This document shows, piece by piece, positions 41,813-49,685 of a stretch of DNA of 64,000 nucleotides; the stretch's first letter is position 1, and each line of letters begins with the position of its first letter. The notes beneath the pieces are model-generated. The model was not told the origin of the DNA, ran no database searches, and saw nothing but the letters and a program-made list of their open reading frames with translations. A program made the position numbers and the translations under genes. This DNA is from Lachnoclostridium sp. An169 (lineage in GTDB: Bacteria > Bacillota > Clostridia > Lachnospirales > Lachnospiraceae), in assembly GCF_002160525.1 (NCBI RefSeq), contig NZ_NFKT01000010.1:1-64000 (forward strand). The letters run 5' to 3'.

Positions 41813-43372
41813 TTATAGTATACTCATATTCTCCTTAAAAATCAACAGCTTATCCCCCGGTTTTATTTCCTCGCCCTCCAGGCCGTTCACCTCCATGATT
41901 CCTTCCATGGTGGTCATATATTTCTTTGCCAGACTCCAGAGGTCCTCTTTTTCCTGAACAATATGCCCCACGATTCCCGGTCTTTCATTCAGAGTCTCCA
42001 TGTCAAGCGGATGCATCTGCACCTCCGTGATCACATCCACCGGAACTTTTCTGCGCAGAAATGTGTCAAATGCCAGCACCGCCTTGATCTCCACTGCCTC
42101 GCTTCCCGCCAGCATCACCTGGAGCTGCTCCACGTACCAGGTCAGGCTGCAGCACACATCCTCCTGCATACCGGCACATTCAATCAGATAGGAGAACGGC
42201 ACCATTCCCTGCCAGCTGCCAAAGGGCATCATGTCATCCGCCCGCAGGTAAAGGAACGTTACATGGAGGATGCCTTCTACCCGGATTCCCTCCTGTGTGT
42301 TCTGGATGCTCTCCATCTGGATGCTTCCCTGGCTGTGTATGATCTGCAGCACATCGTCCTTTAATTCCGGCAGTTCCAGCCGCTCCGCCACCCTGCACCT
42401 GGACTGGTTCTGCATCAGCAGCTCCTCATAGGCGGCCTCCCTTGTATGGAAGTCACATTCCTGTTCCAGGGAATATATATCTTTTAAAATCTCCATTTCT
42501 TCCTCTTCGTAAATATTCATCTTCAGCGCCAGGGTCGCTTCGATTCCAAGGACGCGCATCTCCCCGTCCTCATCCAGGCGCACGTCAACCAGCGTATCCT
42601 CCAGGGTGTGATGTACGGAATAGTACATGTTTTCCGAGATCCCCTCGCAGGAAATCCGCCCTTCATAGGGGATGCTCTGTTCAATCCAGTCCGTCTTCTC
42701 ATCCGCCGACAGATACATGCAGAACACAAGCAGTTCGCCACGGATCAGGATTTCATCCTCCCCAAGGCGCAGATCCAGTTTTCTGCCTGCCACATCCGAG
42801 ATCAGAAGCTGTCCGATGCTCTCCTTTGTTCCGGGAAGAGTAAAGGTCTCCTTGATCCGGTATGTATCCTTCTTGGAAACAGAGAGCTTCAGCAGGTTGA
42901 TCTTCTGCTTCTTCCGGTAAACAGGCACTTCGCTTTCCACATCCACCGTCGTCTCCTCATCTTCCAGCCGCTCCCTGGCGATCTCCATCTCCACCATCAC
43001 CCGCAGGCTCAGTTTCCGGGAATGTACAAGTGATGTCGTAAACTCGGTGCGCACATTCTGAAGGAAGAAGCTGTCCCCCTCTCCGTTTTCCACATACACC
43101 ATCTCCTCAAAGGGTATTTTCCCCTCCAGGACCACCGGTTTCGGATCTGCCGACGCGGTCACACAGAGGATACGGAAATATACCTTCCCCGTAACCCGCA
43201 CATAGTTCTCCACAAGACGGATATCCTCCGTCCTCACCTGTGCATCCCCCTGGATCACCCTGCCGATATCGTCCTTAGCCTCGGGCACATTGTAATCTTC
43301 ATCCAGATAGAACTGGTCAAATGTGCGCTTCCCCTCCCTTGTATAATGAATGGGTTTCGTGATTAATTCCAT
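41813..43372 (-). CDS. SPOCS (DUF3794) protein with C-terminal LysM
   Basis: 519 aa. Repeated DUF3794/SPOCS beta-rich domains fill about residues 1-460 (VQGDAQVRTEDIRLVENY-like text near the start, repeated KVYFRILCVT, ISEN and FLYLRADD elements). A LysM domain ends the protein (IVQEKEDLWSLAKKYMTT, MEVNGLEGEEIKPGDKLLIF), giving peptidoglycan binding. Such proteins are linked to spore coats in Clostridia. Start 43372 is chosen because AGGAGGAG ends four bases before it. No signal peptide, as expected for mother-cell coat proteins. Confidence 0.9.
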   Translation of the reverse strand: MELITKPIHYTREGKRTFDQFYLDEDYNVPEAKDDIGRVIQGDAQVRTEDIRLVENYVRVTGKVYFRILCVTASADPKPVVLEGKIPFEEMVYVENGEGDSFFLQNVRTEFTTSLVHSRKLSLRVMVEMEIARERLEDEETTVDVESEVPVYRKKQKINLLKLSVSKKDTYRIKETFTLPGTKESIGQLLISDVAGRKLDLRLGEDEILIRGELLVFCMYLSADEKTDWIEQSIPYEGRISCEGISENMYYSVHHTLEDTLVDVRLDEDGEMRVLGIEATLALKMNIYEEEEMEILKDIYSLEQECDFHTREAAYEELLMQNQSRCRVAERLELPELKDDVLQIIHSQGSIQMESIQNTQEGIRVEGILHVTFLYLRADDMMPFGSWQGMVPFSYLIECAGMQEDVCCSLTWYVEQLQVMLAGSEAVEIKAVLAFDTFLRRKVPVDVITEVQMHPLDMETLNERPGIVGHIVQEKEDLWSLAKKYMTTMEGIMEVNGLEGEEIKPGDKLLIFKENMSIL

Positions 43373-43421
43373 ATAACTCCTCCTCATATTTCTGTTTCAT
43401 ATCCTGTCGTTTTCCGGTGCA

Positions 43422-43844
43422 TTAATCAAAGAGAACCGTCTTGTCAATGTACTCCGTCTGAACAACCACATAGGGAAACGTGCTGATCTCTTTCGTCTCC
43501 TCCCCCTTCTCCGGCCCCAGAAGGTTGGTATGGATGTACACTGCGTCTTCCGTCTCATAAAGACCGTTCACCTCCACACTGTAGCCGGTAGTGGGCTGAG
43601 CGCCGTACCCTTCCGCAATATAGAGATATCCCTGGTCAGCATAGGTAAGTTTAAAAGGCATCGCCTTGTTCTCCTCGATCACAAGTGCAAACTCTTCCGG
43701 AACCGCATCCTTATCCAGCACGGTAAATTCCAGATCCCGGAGCTTCTGTGTCTTCTGCGGACGGGACACACAGCCCGAGAGCAGGCATACCGTCACGGCA
43801 AATATCACGGCAGACGCCACAGCACGCCGCACGGCAGACACCAT
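43422..43844 (-). CDS. Lipoprotein with PrcB-like C-terminal domain
   Basis: 140 aa from ATG 43844 (GGAGG six bases upstream). An N-terminal signal with lipobox LLSGC (Cys25) marks it as a lipoprotein on the outer face of the membrane. The rest (FALVIEENKAMPFKLTYADQGYLYIAEG in part, PTTGYSVEV, TFPYVVVQ) fits the PrcB_C fold known from treponemal protease complexes. Function in Clostridia unknown. A longer frame to 43922 would put basic residues before the signal and is rejected. Same strand as the SPOCS gene, 49 bases upstream. Confidence 0.82.
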   Translation of the reverse strand: MVSAVRRAVASAVIFAVTVCLLSGCVSRPQKTQKLRDLEFTVLDKDAVPEEFALVIEENKAMPFKLTYADQGYLYIAEGYGAQPTTGYSVEVNGLYETEDAVYIHTNLLGPEKGEETKEISTFPYVVVQTEYIDKTVLFD

Positions 43845-43948
43845 GTCATGCCTCCGGCGTGGGTTTCGTTTTTCCAGTTGATCCACTCTTTTTGTCCCCG
43901 CGGTATTTTTCCCTATAATCATATGTAGGTTTCACTTGTATTATGAGC

Positions 43949-43976
43949 AAAAACCGCTCTCGTCCGGACGGTTTTT
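43949..43976. terminator. Short hairpin in the divergent 43845-44120 region
   Basis: AAAAACCG (43949-43956) pairs with CGGTTTTT (43969-43976). It looks like a small bidirectional terminator, yet both flanking genes point away from it, so it may instead block spurious transcripts or be part of a leader. Confidence 0.4.
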
Positions 43977-44120
43977 CCTCTGCGGCAGGTAAAAAATATG
44001 GCAGCTCTGTAAAATATGTGCTAGTATAGTTTTGGAAAAAATACAAAATACGGCATCCTGGCGGAAAGGCACCTATGTGGCGCACAGTTCTGCACAGCCT
44101 GCTTATTGAGGAGGAAGATC

Positions 44121-45053
44121 ATGAAGATCGTATTTTTAGACGCCCTGACCCTGGGCGAGGATATTGACTATTCGCAGTTTGAACGTCTCGGAGAAGTGGT
44201 GAAATATCCCTATACCGCCCCGGAAGAAGTGCCGGAACGCGCAGCCGACGCGGATGTTCTTGTGGTAAACAAAGTTCCGGTCAACGCATCTACTATTTCC
44301 GAGGCAAAGAACGTAAAACTGGTGTGCGTAACCGCTACCGGAACCAACAACCTGGACAAAGATTATCTGGCACAGCGCGGCATCGAATGGCGCAACGTGG
44401 CCGGATACTCTACCGAGACCGTGGCGCAGCACACCTTCGCTATCCTGTTCTACCTCCTGGAAAAGCTGAGATATTACGATGATTATGTAAAAAGCGGGAG
44501 CTATCTCGAATCCCCGATCTTTACTCATTTTGCCCAGCCTTTCCATGAACTGTACGGCAAGACATGGGGCATCATCGGCCTCGGCGCCATCGGCCGGCGG
44601 GTGGCAGACATCGCAAAAGCGTTCGGCATGGATGTGATCTACTACTCCGCATCCGGGGCGCCTGCACAGGAGGGATATCATCAGGTGGATCTGGACACAC
44701 TGCTTGCAAAGTCCGATATTATTTCCATCCACGCACCGCTGAACGAGTATACAGAAAATCTTGTCAACAAAGACCTGCTGCACAAGATGAAATCCGACGC
44801 CATTCTGCTCAACCTGGGCCGTGGTCCGATCATCAACGAAGCAGACCTTGCCGACGCTCTGAATAACGGAGAGATCGCAGCCGCAGGACTGGATGTCCTC
44901 TGTGTGGAGCCGATGGCAAAAGACAGCCCGCTCCTGAATGTAAAGGAGAAGGAGAGACTCTTTATTACTCCTCATATCGCCTGGGCTTCCCTGGAGGCAA
45001 GGGAACGTCTGGTGAAGATCGTGGCAGGGCAGATTGAGGAATTTTTGAAATAA
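44121..45053 (+). CDS. D-2-hydroxyacid dehydrogenase
   Basis: NAD(P)H-dependent reductase of a 2-oxoacid such as hydroxypyruvate or glyoxylate. 310 aa. Nucleotide motif GLGAIGRRVADIAKAFGMDV; catalytic region with Arg (LLNLGRGPIINEADLADAL), Glu, and His in PHIAWAS. ATG 44121 has GAGGAGG upstream; an ATG 15 bases earlier is less well placed. Single gene followed by a strong terminator. Substrate is a guess from family; glycerate dehydrogenase-like members look closest. Confidence 0.92.
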   Translation: MKIVFLDALTLGEDIDYSQFERLGEVVKYPYTAPEEVPERAADADVLVVNKVPVNASTISEAKNVKLVCVTATGTNNLDKDYLAQRGIEWRNVAGYSTETVAQHTFAILFYLLEKLRYYDDYVKSGSYLESPIFTHFAQPFHELYGKTWGIIGLGAIGRRVADIAKAFGMDVIYYSASGAPAQEGYHQVDLDTLLAKSDIISIHAPLNEYTENLVNKDLLHKMKSDAILLNLGRGPIINEADLADALNNGEIAAAGLDVLCVEPMAKDSPLLNVKEKERLFITPHIAWASLEARERLVKIVAGQIEEFLK

Positions 45054-45077
45054 CCGCTTTCGTTTACTGCATGGGGG

Positions 45078-45142
45078 TCTTTTGAGTCCGCGGTACAAAT
45101 CTGTATTGCGGAGCAGTCCGGTAAGGATTTCAAAAGATTTTT
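45078..45142 (+). terminator. Terminator after the hydroxyacid dehydrogenase gene
   Basis: Outer stem TCTTTTGA (45078-45085) with TCAAAAGA (45130-45137), then TTTTT. Inner stem TCCGCGGTACA with TGTATTGCGGA. Confidence 0.75.
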
Positions 45143-45159
45143 CCGGCGCGTGTCCCCTC

Positions 45160-45220
45160 TTGTTTTTTTCAGATTTCATGGATATAATGATATCAAATCA
45201 CGATTTAGTAAATCAAGATT
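45160..45220 (+). promoter_or_regulatory. Promoter and paired AATCANGATT sites of the ATPase gene
   Basis: TTGTTT (45160-45165), 17-base spacer, TATAAT (45183-45188). Right after, the near-palindrome AATCACGATT (45196-45205) and AATCAAGATT (45211-45220) are repeated with a 15-base period across the likely transcription start, a layout typical of a repressor site. Confidence 0.65.
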
Positions 45221-45242
45221 AGATATTTCAGGAGGCAGGCAT

Positions 45243-46700
45243 ATGTTCATAGGCAGAGAAACTGAACTCAAGTTTTTAGAAGACAGATATAAGGGAAAAA
45301 CGGCACAGCTCATTGTTCTCTATGGGCGCAGACGTGTCGGAAAAACAGAAACGCTCAGAGAGTTCTGCAAGGGTAAACCGCACATATTCTTTTCCTGTAC
45401 GCAAAGTACGGATAAGGCGCAGCTTGTAAAATTTTCTAAACAGCTATTGCAGGAGGATATCCCTGCCAAACAATATATTTCGGAATTTGAAGACTGGGAA
45501 AAAGCCTTCTGCGCAATTCTTGATCTTCCATACGGTGAAAAGAAAAAACTGGTTATAATCGATGAGTTCCCGTATATGTGCAGAGGAAACAGGAGTATTC
45601 CATCTCTTTTGCAAAATCTATGGGACACAACGTTTAAAGACAGCAATGTGATGATCATTCTGTGCGGCAGCGCAATGAGTTTCATTGAAAAAGAGCTGCT
45701 TGCAGAAAAAAATCCGCTGTACGGCAGAGCCACAGGTATTTATAAAATGAAGGAAATGGGATTTTATGACGCCGCAAGATTTTTCCCGAATTATTCGGAG
45801 AGGGACAAGGTGCTTGCTTATGCGGTCCTTGGCGGTATTCCGCATTATCTTAATCAGTTCAGCCCAGAACTTTCCCTTGCGGAAAACATCAAACGGAATA
45901 TCCTGACAAAAGGCTCTGTGCTTTACAGCGAGACAGATTTCCTGCTTCATCAGGAACTTCGCGAAACCCCGGTTTACAATTCCATTATTGAGGCAGTCGC
46001 ACTGGGAAACACAAAGCTGAATGACATCAGTCAGAAATCACTTGTGGAGGACACCTCAAAGACAAGTGTTTATCTGAAAAACATGATTGAACTGGGGCTT
46101 ATAGAACGTGAATTTTCCGTAGATGCCGGAACAAAGGAAATGGCGAATACAAATCGCGGGACCTACCGCCTGACCGATAATTTTTTCCGTTTTTGGTATG
46201 CGTTCGGATTTTCCAATTTTTCACAACTTGAGGATGGAGATGTGGAGGGCGTTTACGAATATCTTGTAGAACCAACTCTGCACGAGTTCGCTTCACCGGT
46301 TTTTGAAGATGTCTGCAAAGAATTTGTGCGGGAGCTTCAGAAGAAAAACGCTTTACCGTTCCGTTATGCAAAAATGGGACGGTGGACAGGGAGAACAACT
46401 GTCCGTGATAAGGAAGCGCAAAACGAACTTAGAGTAGCGGAAACGGAGATCGATCTCCTTGCCATCGACAGAGGCGCAAAGGAATATCTGGTAGGCGAAT
46501 GTAAATTCAGACGAAGTCCATTCGCTTATTCCGAATACCTTGATACCGTTGCGAAACTCACACCCCTGAAAGGAAAAGCAAAATTCTATTATGCCCTGTT
46601 TTCTGAATCCGGCTTTGACGCAAAAATCATCTCAGAATCCGAGACGACAGAAGAACTCTGCCTTTATGATTTAGAAACGATTGTAAATCTGAAAAAATAA
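45243..46700 (+). CDS. ATPase with C-terminal DUF234 / nuclease-like domain
   Basis: 485 aa. N-terminal STAND/AAA-like ATPase: Walker A GRRRVGKT (28-35), Walker B KLVIIDEFPYM near residue 95, and sensor region LILCGSAMSF. A winged-helix region follows (about 240-300, LNDISQKSLVEDTSKTSVYL). The C-terminal DUF234 part carries Asp404 and ECK (Glu419-Lys421), spaced as in PD-(D/E)XK nucleases. ATG 45243 has AGGAGG upstream. Such ATPases are common in archaea and gut anaerobes with no settled function; defence or mobile-element roles have been suggested. It stands alone between two terminators. Confidence 0.85.
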   Translation: MFIGRETELKFLEDRYKGKTAQLIVLYGRRRVGKTETLREFCKGKPHIFFSCTQSTDKAQLVKFSKQLLQEDIPAKQYISEFEDWEKAFCAILDLPYGEKKKLVIIDEFPYMCRGNRSIPSLLQNLWDTTFKDSNVMIILCGSAMSFIEKELLAEKNPLYGRATGIYKMKEMGFYDAARFFPNYSERDKVLAYAVLGGIPHYLNQFSPELSLAENIKRNILTKGSVLYSETDFLLHQELRETPVYNSIIEAVALGNTKLNDISQKSLVEDTSKTSVYLKNMIELGLIEREFSVDAGTKEMANTNRGTYRLTDNFFRFWYAFGFSNFSQLEDGDVEGVYEYLVEPTLHEFASPVFEDVCKEFVRELQKKNALPFRYAKMGRWTGRTTVRDKEAQNELRVAETEIDLLAIDRGAKEYLVGECKFRRSPFAYSEYLDTVAKLTPLKGKAKFYYALFSESGFDAKIISESETTEELCLYDLETIVNLKK

Positions 46701-46708
46701 ATTTAAGT

Positions 46709-46753
46709 TCAGGAGAATATCCACAGACAAAAGGATACTCTCCTGATTTTTTT
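46709..46753 (+). terminator. Terminator of the DUF234 ATPase gene
   Basis: TCAGGAGA (from 46709) pairs with TCTCCTGA (ending 46746), with inner ATATCC/GGATAC, followed by seven T. Confidence 0.85.
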
Positions 46754-46868
46754 CATATTATTGTTCAGCTAATCCTGCCGTTTTCCTGTACTGCTTCATA
46801 TCTGACTGTCCGCCATCCCTCTTTGCTCAGATTTGATTTCGCAATACAGTATGCGCCGACAACGGCGA

Positions 46869-49685
46869 TCACCATATTTTTACGCAAACGCGCTTTACCA
46901 CCCCGTATATTCCAAGCGGTTCGGCAAGTGTATACGGAAGTGCGGTCAGACTGTCCAGAGGGATTCCGAAAACACTCTTTTTATCCGCTCTGTTGGAGGC
47001 GCTTGTATAGACTTCAATCTCCAGCTCATTCTGTCCCGGACATACCGCGCCTCTCATATCAAAAAAGCAGACCGCCCCCACGCGTTTTCCGAGATCTTTT
47101 CCGTTAAGCAAGACCCCGCAGCAGTCGGACACACCGTCCACACAGAGGATGTCCGGCAGGATGTCCGCGCCATTTCCCTCCGGATCCGCGTCTGCCGCTC
47201 CATTCCTGTTTTCCTGCCATTTTCCCCGGTAGACAAGTCCTCCGTAGAACTCACGGGGCAGGTATCTCTCTGCTTCCGGAAGTGCACCTGTTTCTTCAGA
47301 AACGCATCTCCCGTTCGGAAGTTCCAGTGTCCACGAAATATTCCGGACGGCTCCTTCCGCCGCAGCAGAGCGCTCATACCGAACCGCCCGGTCGTCTGCT
47401 CCGCCAACCGTCCTTTCATACCTGAGCACTGCCATCTCATAGCGCCCCAGTTCCAGTTCGATGCAGATATTTCCGTCGGGAAGTCTCTTCTGGTCCGGAA
47501 TCCATTCCAGAGTGCTGACAGGATCAGTCCGGATCACTTTCCCTGTACCGGACAGTTTTTCTTCCTCCGGCAAAGGCAGAAGTACCCTGCACTTTTGTCC
47601 GCCGTCCGGGGATTCGTTATGAATCAGGAAGATATCCTTCTTCCCTTTCCGGATATGGGCGCAGCGGATCCATCTCCTGCCGGGAGCTTCCACGCGGATA
47701 TCCGGGGAGAGATATCTCGACACCTCCTCTGCCAGAGCGCTGTATGGGACTGCCCGGCATGAGGACGGAACGCCTTTTTCTCCGGCGTGTTCTTTCTCCT
47801 GCTTCCCGTTCTTAAATCCGTCCGGCATCTCATCCACGAAAAGCACCGGAAATCCTGTCTCCCCGCAGCGGCGGACAAATGCTTCCGTCTCCCGGGCAAG
47901 GTATCTGGTCCTCGGGATAACCAGCGCTTCATACCGGTTGCCGTTTACTGTGAGCCCTTCTGAGAAGTCCGCCCGGTAATGCTCCGGTTCGGAAAATACA
48001 TCCTCCGGGATCACATCATAGCTGATCTGATTTCTGGCAAGAACTGCCGCCGGAACCTGGAAGCCCTGCGCCTCTTCCCCCGTCATCCACTCCGCCTGCG
48101 CATGATAGAGAACCGCAGTGCGGATCACCGGAACGCTTTCCCGGAGCAGCGCGCTCATCCAATCCGTATACTCTGCAAGAGTTTTCGCATATTCTGCGGA
48201 AGCTTCATAGGAAGGAAGCTCAGCGAAAAGGATGCGGTTTACTCCGTTTACGAGCAGGTGGTCCACAAGGAATTTTCTCTCCGTCAGTCCCTGCTGCCCG
48301 TACATGGCAAATGTCTCGCACATGGAGCAGTTTTTCTTCAGGGGATTGATGTGCGCTTCGGAGGATGCCAGCTTTGCCAGACCATAGTGGTAGAATTCCC
48401 CGTCCGCGTTCGGCGCGCCGTACCAGGACGCCGTCCAGTCCCTGCCCGGAAGGATCTGCCCTGCGATCACATCGATCCCTGCCTCATCCTGATAATACTG
48501 CTGCCGGAAATAATGCCCCGGACCGCATCCCAGACGGGCGTGGCTTCCCTCATCCTCCAGGACATGCCCGATATAATGGATCCCCCTCTCCCGGCAGAAT
48601 GCATATACCTGCCCGTTATAATTCTCCCGGACAAGCGCCGTCACCGCATCCATGTAAGCAAGACGGAAACGTGCGCATGTCTCATCTTTTTCTGCGTCAT
48701 CTGCTTTGTTTTCTTCGGTATGTATCCCGCTTCCGTCATACCAGAGATATGGCAGTTTCTCCATCCATTTTCCGTCTCTTTTTTTCATTTCTTCCGGCAT
48801 CTCCCGGCTCCACGGAAGGACGCTGATATCAGTCGGCTCTTCTGTCCTCCGCCCCGGAAGCATAAAGTAATCGAACACATTCGCATCGCCGGAATTGCCG
48901 ATCTCCGGCTCGTCATAAAAAAATCCGTTCCAGCTCGTTCCCAGATAGTCTTTCAGGTGTTCATACACCGGGAGGTGGACATTTTCAATCTCAAGTGCCA
49001 CGGACTCCCGGCTTAAAAGATTCATATAATCCGGTCTTCCCGATCCTTCGTATGTAGTGAAAACGACAAAGATCCTCCAGTCTCCTTCCGGGATATCCCA
49101 GGTAAGTATCCCATTCTTCACAAAAGGATCCAGGGAAAGTGCCGTCCCAGCTTCCAGTACCGGCACTGTTTTTGACCGGCAGGCGCGCTCTCTCCCGCAC
49201 AGCCGGTACGCCACAATACACAGCCGTTCCCTGCAGGAAGGATCCGTCTTCGCGAACCGGTGCGTTGCTTTTCCGTACACGACATTCTGCAGCAGTTCAA
49301 TCCGGATCCCGGCGTTTTTCACCGGTCCCCTGACATCCATGTGCCGCTCGTCGATATACAGCTTGTTCCACTCCCTGTTCTCCGGCTTTCCATATGCGCC
49401 GTTGGCGCTTCCGGTCGGGAAAGGGGAATAGTCCTCAAGCCAGAAATGCATGCCAAGATCCGCGCAGGCTTTTGCCAGACGCGGCAGCACGGCATAATAT
49501 TCCCCGTCAAATGGAATAGTTTTAAAACCTTTGTCCTCGCATCCTGCTATCACATTACAGATTCCTCTCTGACATACTTCCCGCAGGCGCTCCCGGATGG
49601 ATTCTTCTTCCTCACCGATCCGGAATTTAAAAAACTCCGCGCTGCATCTCTTCCGTCCGTCACAGTGGTCTGCATACTTTTTCAT
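46869..49685 (-). CDS. GH106-like alpha-L-rhamnosidase
   Basis: 938 aa. The fold and conserved segments fit GH106 rhamnosidases: LGMHFWLEDYSPFPTGSANG, WNGFFYDEPEIGN, HYIGHVLEDEGSHARLGCGPGHYFRQ in part, and a C-terminal beta-sandwich carbohydrate-binding region (about 780-938). GH106 enzymes invert alpha-L-rhamnosides. The ATG at 49685 overlaps the upstream GH78 stop as ATGA; GAGAGGGGG precedes it. No signal peptide. Last gene of the rhamnoside cluster; no clear terminator was recognised after it. Confidence 0.78.
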   Translation of the reverse strand: MKKYADHCDGRKRCSAEFFKFRIGEEEESIRERLREVCQRGICNVIAGCEDKGFKTIPFDGEYYAVLPRLAKACADLGMHFWLEDYSPFPTGSANGAYGKPENREWNKLYIDERHMDVRGPVKNAGIRIELLQNVVYGKATHRFAKTDPSCRERLCIVAYRLCGRERACRSKTVPVLEAGTALSLDPFVKNGILTWDIPEGDWRIFVVFTTYEGSGRPDYMNLLSRESVALEIENVHLPVYEHLKDYLGTSWNGFFYDEPEIGNSGDANVFDYFMLPGRRTEEPTDISVLPWSREMPEEMKKRDGKWMEKLPYLWYDGSGIHTEENKADDAEKDETCARFRLAYMDAVTALVRENYNGQVYAFCRERGIHYIGHVLEDEGSHARLGCGPGHYFRQQYYQDEAGIDVIAGQILPGRDWTASWYGAPNADGEFYHYGLAKLASSEAHINPLKKNCSMCETFAMYGQQGLTERKFLVDHLLVNGVNRILFAELPSYEASAEYAKTLAEYTDWMSALLRESVPVIRTAVLYHAQAEWMTGEEAQGFQVPAAVLARNQISYDVIPEDVFSEPEHYRADFSEGLTVNGNRYEALVIPRTRYLARETEAFVRRCGETGFPVLFVDEMPDGFKNGKQEKEHAGEKGVPSSCRAVPYSALAEEVSRYLSPDIRVEAPGRRWIRCAHIRKGKKDIFLIHNESPDGGQKCRVLLPLPEEEKLSGTGKVIRTDPVSTLEWIPDQKRLPDGNICIELELGRYEMAVLRYERTVGGADDRAVRYERSAAAEGAVRNISWTLELPNGRCVSEETGALPEAERYLPREFYGGLVYRGKWQENRNGAADADPEGNGADILPDILCVDGVSDCCGVLLNGKDLGKRVGAVCFFDMRGAVCPGQNELEIEVYTSASNRADKKSVFGIPLDSLTALPYTLAEPLGIYGVVKRVCVKIW

